From contig DASUEB010000183.1 of assembly GCA_036275295.1 (NCBI GenBank), positions 5,560 to 69,559 on the forward strand: a DNA stretch of 64,000 nt. The letters run 5' to 3'. The stretch is from DASUEB01 sp036275295. GTDB lineage: Bacteria > Bacteroidota > Bacteroidia > Flavobacteriales_D > Luteibaculaceae. A model generated the notes under the pieces. That model saw only the letters and a program-made list of their open reading frames with translations, made no database searches and was not told the origin of the DNA. Shown piece by piece: positions 35,423-43,551 of this stretch. Both the position numbers and the translations under genes were made by a program. Numbering within the stretch: position 1 is the stretch's first letter; each line of letters starts with the position of its first letter.

Positions 35423-38083
35423 TTACCGCAGCAAAATCACGTTGCCTCGATAAACCGTTTTCAGTCCCTGCATATCGGTAATCTCAATGAGATAGGGATA
35501 ACTACCTGACGAACATTGTTTTAGCCCCCCTTGACCATTCCAACCCTGCGCCGCATCTGAGGTTTCGAACAGAACTGACCCAAATCGATCGAAAATGGTG
35601 CAGGCAAAAGCCCGATAGCGGGAGCAGACCACCTTAAACTGATCGTTGATGCCATCGTCATCGGGTGTGAAAGCCGAAGGAGCGAATAGTTGATGACCTG
35701 TTACCTCAAAAAATCGCTCTAAGGTGCTTTCGCAGCCATTGGTATCCACAACGGTCAGCAAAAGGGCATGTCGACCAGCCTCAGCATACTGAAAATCAAT
35801 ATCGGGGTTCCGACCAATGATGTTACCTGCCACCGAAAATTGATAAGTCAGTCCTTCGAAAGGCGTGGCGCTTGCCCTAAAAAAAGGCTCCAGCAATGGG
35901 GAGGATACCGTATCCAACTCAAATTCTGCTTTTGGATTTTCATAAACCTCAACGGAGGTCGGAGAAATTAGGTTCACCGTATCCCGGCAACCGGATATCG
36001 TGGTGACCGTGCATGATGGGGTGTATTGTCCGGCTTGCTGATAAACAAAAAACGGATTCCTCAGCCGGCTTCCAAAATCGAGATAGCCAAAATCCCAGTC
36101 AACCAAATACGCTTGTTGGGGGGGATTTGTTAATTGAAAACCCACGCCATGAGGAACGCATCCGGCATTAACAGTGACGGAAATGGTGGGATCGGGATTA
36201 GATTGTATGTAGACTGAGTCGGAGAAAATTTTCTGGCATCCGTAATCGCTGACGGCTACTTCAACCGGTCGCCATCCTTCCTGATTTAGAGAAAGGGAGT
36301 ATAGGTAAGCCCTACCAGCTGCTGTTGGCCCGAAAGGACTCCAGATAAATTGCGCGCTTGAACTCAGCAAAGACGTGTCGGCTTGCAGCAAAAGCTGACC
36401 ATCATCGAGACAAACGGTGTCTTGCAGAGCAAAAAAGGCTTGAAAATTGGGGTAAATAGCAACCGTTTTGGTGATGGCCTTCTGACATTCATCTGTCCTT
36501 CCGGCGATAAGAGTCACGTTGAATAAGCCGGTATCGGGAAACGAAACCAATGGGTCCTTGTCGAAAAACCGACCAAAGGGCAATTGCCACTCAAAAAAAT
36601 CGGCTTGCGTGCTTTGATTGACGAACTGATACACCAAACCCGCACAAAATTCAGTTTGATCTTCAAAATCGGCGGTGATTTGTGAGCTTTCGACGTAGAC
36701 AGAATCAAGTAGGTTTAAGTTACAGGTTCCGAAACTCACGTTGCATTCATAGCGATTGTAGCCGATGTTGGGAAATGTAACTCCGGTTAAGACCGAATCA
36801 AAGTCGTTGGTCACGAGGCTTCCGTCGGGTAAAGTCCATTGATAGGTATAGTTTGCGTTGTGTTCGCCACTGGCTCTGAGGCTGAAGCTCTGATTGGTAA
36901 CACACTGAACTTCTTGAGAATCGAGCTGAAGTTTGATGCCTTCCAAAACCGAAAAAACGGCTTCGGCCGTATCTGCACATGGAAATCCGGCGTTGGTGAT
37001 CAAGAAAACGCTATAATTTCCGTCATCCGGGAAAGCGAGAATCGGATTTTCAGCCGTTGATGAATCAAAGGGCTGTTCAAGATCAACCGTTCTCCAGAGA
37101 AAAAAACGGGCATTGGTCGATGCATTTTTGACAGGAATCTGAAGTCCTTGACAAAATTCCGACTGCGGCTCGATGCCGGCCTTGGTATCTGAAACACATC
37201 GAGTCACGACAAATTGAAAATCGCGAATGGATTCGGATAACAACACCCCATTTCGGTATTCTTTTACGGAGACCGCTACGGCATAAATACCCTGCACAGT
37301 GGGCCTCAGCGTGAGCAACCCCGTGTTGGGATTTATGACAATGGCCGGGTTAGACAAGATGGGATAGGCATTTGAATAACCCAGCGACCACGGCAATTGA
37401 GCAAAAGGCGGGGCGGCAGGCGGCTCAGGACGGGGATCGGCAGCAGAACCTCCTGTATAAGGGGCTGTAAGTTCGTACACCAATGAGTCGCCATCGATAT
37501 CGATGGCAGAATGATCGAACTCCACATCATCATCCAGACAGAAGCCGAGGGGCATAATGTTTTTAAATCGCGGACTCGAGTTGCCTCGCTGCTGTACGGG
37601 TGGAATAACGCACGTCAGGGTGAGCCCATAGTCGGCGGCATTTTCAATGTTTACAATACCTCCATTTCTGCAGCATCGCTGGTATACAAGTTGATACGTT
37701 GCTGTGGCCGACGGCAAATCCAATTCCCCTACATAGGTGGCTTCCTCGACGCAGATTTCAGGGGGCAAAATCAAGCAAGGGTTATCCACCTTGCGATCCA
37801 ACACCCTATAACTGGGTGATCCAATAGCTGTGGCGCTTACATAAATACCTCCTACAAAAACGCCTATTACCACCTCGTCGTCGAAATAGGTGTTGTTGCT
37901 ATTGGCAGGGCCGCAATCGCGATACAATTTGAGCGTTACCTCATACGTATTCCCGGAAATCCATTGATAGTGCATCTCGCCTCCAATGATGTGGGTGGCG
38001 CGCAGCTGAAATACAAATGCCATCAACCCAAAGGCCAACCACCACCGCACTGAACCTACCGACAGAAAGAGGGTTGCATTCAT
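35423..38083 (-). CDS. Secreted PKD-domain protein with T9SS type B (gliding-associated) C-terminus
   Basis: An 886-residue exported protein. A hydrophobic signal region covers residues 1-28, and the mature chain begins THIIGGEMHYQWISGNTYEV, the conserved N-terminal module of many Bacteroidota surface proteins. Several PKD/Ig-like repeats follow between about 280 and 780, marked by phrases such as NPILAFPDDGNYSVFLITN, PLVSFPDTGLFNVTL and NPFFVYQQAGQYTPSCTVTT. The last 85 residues form the gliding-motility-associated C-terminal domain (LFAPSAFTPDDDGINDQFKV, FDRFGSVLFET, SGSYPYLIEITDMQG), which is a T9SS type B sorting signal. The protein should therefore be secreted or attached to the cell surface. 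Its binding partner is unknown. It is a single gene on the minus strand. Confidence 0.93.
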   Translation of the reverse strand: MNATLFLSVGSVRWWLAFGLMAFVFQLRATHIIGGEMHYQWISGNTYEVTLKLYRDCGPANSNNTYFDDEVVIGVFVGGIYVSATAIGSPSYRVLDRKVDNPCLILPPEICVEEATYVGELDLPSATATYQLVYQRCCRNGGIVNIENAADYGLTLTCVIPPVQQRGNSSPRFKNIMPLGFCLDDDVEFDHSAIDIDGDSLVYELTAPYTGGSAADPRPEPPAAPPFAQLPWSLGYSNAYPILSNPAIVINPNTGLLTLRPTVQGIYAVAVSVKEYRNGVLLSESIRDFQFVVTRCVSDTKAGIEPQSEFCQGLQIPVKNASTNARFFLWRTVDLEQPFDSSTAENPILAFPDDGNYSVFLITNAGFPCADTAEAVFSVLEGIKLQLDSQEVQCVTNQSFSLRASGEHNANYTYQWTLPDGSLVTNDFDSVLTGVTFPNIGYNRYECNVSFGTCNLNLLDSVYVESSQITADFEDQTEFCAGLVYQFVNQSTQADFFEWQLPFGRFFDKDPLVSFPDTGLFNVTLIAGRTDECQKAITKTVAIYPNFQAFFALQDTVCLDDGQLLLQADTSLLSSSAQFIWSPFGPTAAGRAYLYSLSLNQEGWRPVEVAVSDYGCQKIFSDSVYIQSNPDPTISVTVNAGCVPHGVGFQLTNPPQQAYLVDWDFGYLDFGSRLRNPFFVYQQAGQYTPSCTVTTISGCRDTVNLISPTSVEVYENPKAEFELDTVSSPLLEPFFRASATPFEGLTYQFSVAGNIIGRNPDIDFQYAEAGRHALLLTVVDTNGCESTLERFFEVTGHQLFAPSAFTPDDDGINDQFKVVCSRYRAFACTIFDRFGSVLFETSDAAQGWNGQGGLKQCSSGSYPYLIEITDMQGLKTVYRGNVILLR

Positions 38084-38129
38084 GGATCAAACCACTAGGA
38101 AACAAACTCTTAAAAGTACGAAAGTTTTG

Positions 38130-38372
38130 TTAAATCAGATCAAGTTCCTTTCTCAACCAGTGTTCCTCAGAGGCCGTCAAGGGCTCTACCCAAGCATTAT
38201 CGCCTGTCAATAAATCGGAAATAAACAAAACATCGGGGTAAACGGTTGCCATCTTCTCCAGCCTGATCCATTTTGTCCCAATGGCTTTCAGCTCAATAAG
38301 GTGCTTGGGGCCCATGACGGCGAAATAGGAGGAGCCATCGGCATACTTTTTAAATTGGGGAAACGTCGGCAT
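38130..38372 (-). CDS. Conserved-looking small hypothetical protein
   Basis: An 80-residue protein with no recognised domain. It is rich in aromatic residues and reads like a small folded protein: YADGSSYFAVMGPKHLIELK, then IRLEKMATVYPDVLFISDLL and ASEEHWLRKELDLI. Similar short proteins of unknown role are common in flavobacteria, as far as I recall. There is no signal peptide or membrane segment. The gene lies 48 bp downstream of the XRE regulator gene on the same strand and could be part of that transcript. Confidence 0.6.
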   Translation of the reverse strand: MPTFPQFKKYADGSSYFAVMGPKHLIELKAIGTKWIRLEKMATVYPDVLFISDLLTGDNAWVEPLTASEEHWLRKELDLI

Positions 38373-38420
38373 AAAAATTTCAGTAGACTGTAGAATATCT
38401 CGGTCATTGCTCTAGGACTG

Positions 38421-38624
38421 TCAGGGCTCGAAAGCCAGCAAATCGCCCGGCTGACAATCTAATGCCCGACATAACGCCTCCAAGGTACTAAAACGAATGG
38501 CCTTTGCCTTGCCATTTTTTAAAATCGACAGGTTGGCCAAGGTGATATCCACTCGTTCAGAAAGTTCGTTCAATGAGATTTTCCGCTGGGCCATGATCAC
38601 GTCCAATTGTACTACTACCGGCAT
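38421..38624 (-). CDS. XRE family helix-turn-helix regulator
   Basis: A 67-residue protein that is one Cro/CI-type HTH domain: VVQLDVIMAQRKISLNELSE, VDITLANLSILKNGKAKAI and FSTLEALCRALDCQPGDLL. The recognition helix lies around residues 28-40. It starts 2 bp after the stop of the DUF2975 membrane protein gene. This XRE-DUF2975 pairing is a recurrent module in Bacteroidota and Firmicutes. The regulator likely controls the module itself; the palindromes upstream of the DUF2975 gene at 39174-39241 are the natural operator candidates. Confidence 0.92.
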   Translation of the reverse strand: MPVVVQLDVIMAQRKISLNELSERVDITLANLSILKNGKAKAIRFSTLEALCRALDCQPGDLLAFEP

Positions 38625-38626
38625 AT

Positions 38627-39163
38627 TTAAACAGTTAGATCGTTTTCGGTCTGTAATTCAACGCCTCTTTTGAAAATCTGATCAATGACAAACATGACCG
38701 CCGACATGGCCAAATATCCGGTTGAATCGTCGCAAAACTGAGCCAGGGTAGAAAAATCCATTCCTTGTTTGGTAAACTCCGCAATAGATCCGGTTCCCAC
38801 TATTCCCAGAATTCCCACCGCAAACGCATTTCGAGTAATGCTGGAGATGGCCGCGGCCACTTCTGAACTAAAGGGTTTTACCCGTTGAAGTTGAATAGAA
38901 ATACGGATGACTTGGTAAAATAAGTAGGCTTTTGCAATCAAAAGCATTATTACCCCAGCGCAAACCGAGAGGTATACCTCTAGCTGATTTTCCCGGAGTG
39001 AAGAAAGGTTTAAATCAAGATAGAGTTTCCCAGCAACCTCGGGTTTAACATAGCTATAAGCCACTGTAAAAAGTAAGGTACCTGCCTGAACGCAATAGGA
39101 TACAAAGATGATCCAGATTAGAACGGAAAGCAGATTCCATAAAAAGGTCTTTGACTTTTGCAT
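38627..39163 (-). CDS. DUF2975 family membrane protein
   Basis: A 178-residue integral membrane protein. Hydrophobic segments lie near residues 8-33, 55-85, 105-130 and 140-162, consistent with four helices. The segment KPFSSEVAAAISSITRNAFA near residue 97 is typical of DUF2975. The function of this family is unknown. It is the first gene of a module with the XRE regulator, which suggests that the membrane protein signals to, or is controlled by, the regulator. The start codon follows a region with two strong palindromes and a -7-like element, TACTTTCG, on the minus strand. Confidence 0.85.
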   Translation of the reverse strand: MQKSKTFLWNLLSVLIWIIFVSYCVQAGTLLFTVAYSYVKPEVAGKLYLDLNLSSLRENQLEVYLSVCAGVIMLLIAKAYLFYQVIRISIQLQRVKPFSSEVAAAISSITRNAFAVGILGIVGTGSIAEFTKQGMDFSTLAQFCDDSTGYLAMSAVMFVIDQIFKRGVELQTENDLTV

Positions 39164-39173
39164 GTTTGTTGAT

Positions 39174-39195
39174 TTTCGATTAATAATTATCGAAA
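39174..39195. promoter_or_regulatory. Palindrome over the DUF2975-XRE promoter, candidate XRE operator
   Basis: TTTCGAT (39174-39180) and ATCGAAA (39189-39195) are perfect 7-bp inverted arms separated by TAATAATT. On the minus strand TACTTTCG at 39191-39198, one mismatch from TAnnTTTG, overlaps the palindrome. A bound repressor would therefore cover the promoter of the DUF2975 gene that starts at 39163. Confidence 0.5.
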
Positions 39196-39223
39196 GTAAA
39201 TAAAAATTTATTGATAAAAAATA

Positions 39224-39241
39224 AATGAGAAGAATCTCATT
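39224..39241. repeat. Second inverted repeat upstream of the DUF2975 gene
   Basis: AATGAGA (39224-39230) and TCTCATT (39235-39241) are perfect 7-bp arms around AGAA. It has a different sequence from the 39174 palindrome, so it would be a different binding site or an RNA hairpin. Confidence 0.4.
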
Positions 39242-39245
39242 CTCA

Positions 39246-39555
39246 CCAAATAGGATTACCCGCGGTTAAGCCATTTACAAAAGGACTATGATAAACGACC
39301 TTGCTCAAGAAAAGATTGAACCTGCCAAACCCAAGGCTACATGCTATGCCAATTGAAAATAGTCTTCAATTAAAAGCCATAGGTTGGTTTTAGATCACCT
39401 CATCATCCTCGGAGCTTATTCACTTGTTTGACATGTAACTCACATAGGGCACGGTGAACTAAAAAGTGAGCCGGTATCCCGATCCATGTGAATGCCAAGT
39501 GGAGAATTCTCCCAACTTTTGGTATCATTGTGCATACGAGAGACAAGGGCAGTAT
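39246..39555. other. Intergenic region before the AddB-type gene
   Basis: About 310 bp between the DUF2975 promoter and the AddB start. The AddB frame remains open back to 39466, but the 30 extra residues are unlike the family. I see no clear promoter and no other gene here. Confidence 0.4.
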
Positions 39556-42255
39556 ATGACATTTTTAGCGGAAAGCTGGCGCATCATTCACGGATCGGAC
39601 TACGACCCATCCCGAACCACCATTATTCTCCCCTCAGGCAGGGCGTGTCGGGTGATCAGCTCCTTGATCGCCTCATCTGAAACGTCGTCACTGTATATTT
39701 CTCCAGAGATTATCACCCTTTCAGAATGGATTGATCAACTGGATCCCACGCCTGTGGCTCATCCGTTGCAGCTCAGCACCGAATTATTCAAGGCCATAGA
39801 CCCTGGCTTGCTGCCCAAACACCTCTGCGATCCATTGGTTTTCTATCCTACGGGACAGATGCTGATACGAGACTTCAACGAACTTGATCAGTACTTGGTA
39901 TCGGCGGCAGATATTTTCCAGAACCTTCGAAATTTAAAAGAACTGGAGGAGTTCAGTTTTTTGGATGAGCCCCTTTCACCGGAGCAATCGGAATACCTGG
40001 AATTTTTCGGCAAAATTGGAACCATCTACGAGGCTTTCCAACAGCGTTTGGACCAGCTTAACTTGAGTTACTCGGGAAGGAAAATGCGAGCGCTGGCCTC
40101 TAAAACGAACTACATCGCCAATCGTTTCAAAGGCCACCAACTGTGGTTTGTTGGCTTCAATGCCTTAACCACGGCAGAGGAAAAGATCATCGGGGCTTTG
40201 GTCGATGAGGATCTGGCTCAGGTTATCTGGGATATCGACTCCTATTACCTCGACAAAGAATACATGGAAGCTGGAAAATTCTTTGTGGGTAAAGGCATCG
40301 ATGGGTATCATTTCGTGGATGCCAAACTCACGGAGCATCCTCCTTCGATACGGATCATTCAGACCCAAGGCCTTCAGTCGCAGGTTAATACAAGCATTGA
40401 GCTCCTCAAAAGCGACCCCAACACACCTACACTGGTCATGTTGGCCGATGAGACCTTGTTCAAACCCCTCTTGGATCAGTTAATCCAAGAAAAAATCCCA
40501 TTTAACTCATCGGTGGGTTTATACACCCATCAATCGAACTGGCATTCTTTACTCAAACAGGTCATCCACATGCAAAAGCAGTATCTGCAGGATGTACCAC
40601 TGACGCGAGATGAGTGCAAGCGCGTGGTAGAAAATGAGCTGCTGACTTGGTCCGAGCCAGGGATTCGATTGGATTTGTTGTTTGTCTCGGAAATAACCAC
40701 CGCTGAAAACATCCAAAAAACCATTGGGACTGCTGCCAACCGGTGGCCATACAGACTGCTGCAACCTTGGGGACCCGACCACAAGCAATGGTTGGAAGAA
40801 CTCCGAGAATTTGCCCAGCACATACCTAGGCCAGAGCAAACATCTCACATTCCAACAGCGCTTGACAGCGGTTTCGCCACGGCACTGATCAAAGAGATTG
40901 ACTGGATTTCGAAATACCAGGAGCACAATAACATCGACATTCCTTTGGAGATCATTTGCCAACATCTTTTGAAGGTCAGTGGAGAAGAAATGTTAACGCT
41001 TAAAGGTTCTCCGGGAGAACGCAATCAAATTATGGGAATGTTGGAGACACGTGCCCTCGACTTCAGTCGGGTCATTTTAGTAGGTGCCAATGAAGGCCTC
41101 ATGCCCGCACACAACCAAGGCGCATCGTTTCTAACTCCCAGCCTCCGCACCTATTTCGGTTTACCTACGGCACAAAAGGCCGAAATGATATATGCCTACT
41201 ATGTTTACCGGCTATTCCACCGCAGTGAGCGAGTAGAGGTTCTTTTCGACGATGAAAACTCCGGCCCTAACAGTGAAATGAGTCGATTTATTCTGCAACT
41301 CCGCGAGGAACTTCCTTTAGCGGTAAATGATTTGACGTTGCACTTTGCCAATGCTCAGCCAAAAGGGGTGTCATTACCAAAGGATTCCATTCTCAAACAA
41401 ACTGAAAAAACCCAAGCCCGATTGATGGAATGGGCCCAAAAGGGTATTTCGCCCTCTGCCATTCAAACCTATCTCACCTGCCCCAAAGATTTTTTCATCA
41501 ATTATGTGCTGTCGATACGCGATGTGAGGAGTGAGAACAATCTCGTCCAAAACAGCGACTTGGGGATACTGGTGCACTACGCCATGGAACAAGCGCTTGC
41601 ACCTCACGTGGGGAAGGTACTTACTTCGAACCTGGAAATAAATGAAGGAGCCGTGTGGGAGTGGATCAAACAGAAAAGTGTTGAATTATATGGATTAGAG
41701 CCAAACCGAGGACTTCCCTACCTCAACGCCTACCTCGCGGTTTTACATGTTAAGAAACTCTTGAGTATTTCCACTACCGAGCCCATCGATTTGATCGATT
41801 TGGAGAGGGAGATTTCATGTCCCCTTGTCGTATCGTTAGACAACGGAAGCGAAATGAATGTTCTCATAAAAGGAAGCGCCGACCGAATAGAAAAACTGGG
41901 AGATTCGATACGCATTATCGACTACAAAACCACGGCGTCAGATAAAACCATGAATATTAAACAATGGTCGGACATTCTACTACCCAAAAACCGCTATGCC
42001 CTCCAATTGGCTATTTACGCTTTGTGCATTTCTAAGATGTACCCCCAATACCGCGGCAAAATCAAGTCTGAGCTATGGTTTAGCACCGATGGAACGAGCA
42101 GCGATCTCAAAATAGAACAAGTGGGGGTTAACTACTCGATCGACGACCTGGATCAGATTGAATCCCTTATTCTCTCGGTCATCAAAGAGGTCCTGAGCTC
42201 AGGGGCCACATTCGAACACCATTCCAAATCCGAATACTGCCTTTTTTGCGAATAA
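39556..42255 (+). CDS. addB: AddB-type PD-(D/E)XK nuclease subunit
   Basis: Second subunit of an AddAB-type end-processing enzyme. I chose the ATG at 39556, giving 899 residues. The N-terminal half is an inactivated helicase: TTIILPSGRACRVISSLIAS takes the place of a Walker A motif and has no GKT. The middle has the family segment RALDFSRVILVGANEGLMPA near residue 500. The nuclease domain ends the protein: SPSAIQTYLTCPKDFFINY near 635, LGILVHYAMEQ near 670, LIKGSADRIEKLGDS near 770, RIIDYKTTASDK near 788, and YALQLAIYALCI near 812. AddB nucleases usually hold an Fe-S cluster with four Cys, one in the CPKDF-like motif and three at the C-terminus. Here the chain stops at YCLFCE, so only three are present. 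addA lies 7.4 kb upstream on the same strand. Confidence 0.87.
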   Translation: MTFLAESWRIIHGSDYDPSRTTIILPSGRACRVISSLIASSETSSLYISPEIITLSEWIDQLDPTPVAHPLQLSTELFKAIDPGLLPKHLCDPLVFYPTGQMLIRDFNELDQYLVSAADIFQNLRNLKELEEFSFLDEPLSPEQSEYLEFFGKIGTIYEAFQQRLDQLNLSYSGRKMRALASKTNYIANRFKGHQLWFVGFNALTTAEEKIIGALVDEDLAQVIWDIDSYYLDKEYMEAGKFFVGKGIDGYHFVDAKLTEHPPSIRIIQTQGLQSQVNTSIELLKSDPNTPTLVMLADETLFKPLLDQLIQEKIPFNSSVGLYTHQSNWHSLLKQVIHMQKQYLQDVPLTRDECKRVVENELLTWSEPGIRLDLLFVSEITTAENIQKTIGTAANRWPYRLLQPWGPDHKQWLEELREFAQHIPRPEQTSHIPTALDSGFATALIKEIDWISKYQEHNNIDIPLEIICQHLLKVSGEEMLTLKGSPGERNQIMGMLETRALDFSRVILVGANEGLMPAHNQGASFLTPSLRTYFGLPTAQKAEMIYAYYVYRLFHRSERVEVLFDDENSGPNSEMSRFILQLREELPLAVNDLTLHFANAQPKGVSLPKDSILKQTEKTQARLMEWAQKGISPSAIQTYLTCPKDFFINYVLSIRDVRSENNLVQNSDLGILVHYAMEQALAPHVGKVLTSNLEINEGAVWEWIKQKSVELYGLEPNRGLPYLNAYLAVLHVKKLLSISTTEPIDLIDLEREISCPLVVSLDNGSEMNVLIKGSADRIEKLGDSIRIIDYKTTASDKTMNIKQWSDILLPKNRYALQLAIYALCISKMYPQYRGKIKSELWFSTDGTSSDLKIEQVGVNYSIDDLDQIESLILSVIKEVLSSGATFEHHSKSEYCLFCE

Positions 42256-42726
42256 TGGCCTCTAATGTACTTTTTGCGATGCATGGAGAAAACGCATGAG
42301 TGGAAGAAAACCAGCTGCCTCGATGGAGGCGATGTGAGCACTGCGCAGTTGCACACTAATGCAGCATATAGAATGGATAAAAGATTTCGTTCTGCAAAAG
42401 ATCGCCCAGTTCAAAAATGGGCTCCACCCACATTGGCGATTGAACCGGGTTAGTGGCAACCCTTTTCAACGGGTCTGCAAGACGGTGCGAAGAAACCATA
42501 CTCAAGCATCATAAAAATCTGGTATGCTGGAGGCAAACGAATTTGACTAACTGGAGCTTATCGTTCTAAACCAAAGGTTAATCTTGCGTGACTCGGAGCG
42601 CTTGAGGGAGCATTTCGGCTTGGCGTTTTTTTTCGATCGCGGGGAATAATGAGTGCTTTTGGGCGATCGCAAACGCCAACAGGTCTCGGCCGGAAAACGA
42701 ACCGAATGCCCCTACAGGCCATGAAA
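42256..42726. other. Intergenic region between addB and the response regulator gene
   Basis: About 470 bp between convergent genes. A 62-codon frame at 42265-42453 and a 78-codon frame at 42649-42885 on the plus strand have no domain signal, and the second overlaps the response regulator gene. GCGATCGC-like sequences occur near 42630-42670. There is no clear terminator. I call no gene. Confidence 0.4.
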
Positions 42727-43425
42727 TTATTCTACAGTAGGGGTGAGTTTATAGCCTACCCCTCGAACAGAGTGGAAATAGACGGGGTCTTTCGGGTTGT
42801 GCTCAAACAATTTGCGAAAGTTGAGGATGTAATTATCGATGGAGCGAGTGCTTGGATACACATCATAACCCCAGACGGTCTCTAGAATCAATTCCCGGGA
42901 AACCACTTCGTTTTGTTTATCGAATAGCAACTTGAGCAACATCATTTCTCGCTTGCTCAGAGGATGCTGATGGCCGTTTCGGTCGGTGACTTGATAGGCA
43001 TTCATATCCACTTGACACCCACCAATCACAAAGACATCGTTCACGGCCGGTGTAGCGGTTTCTTTACTGCGCTTTAATAAACCCTCTACGCGAAGCAGGA
43101 GTTCCTCGAGGTTGAAGGGTTTCCCGAGGTAGTCGTCCGCTCCTGTGCGCAGTCCCTGAACTCTGTCGCTCACCGCATTCTTGGCTGTAAGCATCAGGAT
43201 GGGGGTATGTGTATTTTCCAATCGAATGGTTTGACAGACCGTCAGTCCATCCATTTCGGGGAGCATCCAATCCAAAACAACCAGATCAACACGTTCGTTG
43301 TGAAACCGCTGAATGGCTTCCTTCCCTGTTTTAGCCCATGTAACCCGATAACCTTCGAGTTCAAGATTCATACGCAGTCCGTCGGCCAAACTCTCTTCAT
43401 CTTCAACCAGCAGTATTTTAATCAT
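42727..43425 (-). CDS. OmpR/PhoB-family response regulator
   Basis: A 232-residue two-domain regulator. The frame opens at 43485, but the ATG at 43425 gives the standard start MIKILLVEDEESLADGL. The receiver domain (1-120) has the acidic pocket in VEDEE, the phospho-acceptor Asp in VDLVVLDWMLPEMDG near residue 53, the conserved Thr/Ser in PILMLTAKNA, and the lysine in LGKPFNLEELLLR. The winged-helix output domain (130-232) reads HPLSKREMMLLKLLFD, RELILETVWGYDVYPSTRS and VHSVRGVGYKLTPT. The domain is complete and probably binds DNA. No histidine kinase gene is adjacent on either side, so it is an orphan in this window; the partner must be elsewhere. Confidence 0.95.
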   Translation of the reverse strand: MIKILLVEDEESLADGLRMNLELEGYRVTWAKTGKEAIQRFHNERVDLVVLDWMLPEMDGLTVCQTIRLENTHTPILMLTAKNAVSDRVQGLRTGADDYLGKPFNLEELLLRVEGLLKRSKETATPAVNDVFVIGGCQVDMNAYQVTDRNGHQHPLSKREMMLLKLLFDKQNEVVSRELILETVWGYDVYPSTRSIDNYILNFRKLFEHNPKDPVYFHSVRGVGYKLTPTVE

Positions 43426-43551
43426 AGCATTCGTAGAATTGGAATACAATTTTAAACAAATAAAAAGGTCGAGCGCCAAAACCAAGGCAACCCGAACCGC
43501 GTAATAAAGTCTTAACTTGCAAACGTTTTTGAAAAGTTCCGTCTAAAACCT

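Noticed and set aside
28429..42255. addA, addB and surrounding genes as a phage-defence island
   Set aside because: AddAB is a common recombination enzyme; no toxin, restriction, CBASS, Thoeris or similar effector gene is present.
42265..42453. 62-codon plus-strand frame after addB
   Set aside because: No domain and no clear start signal.
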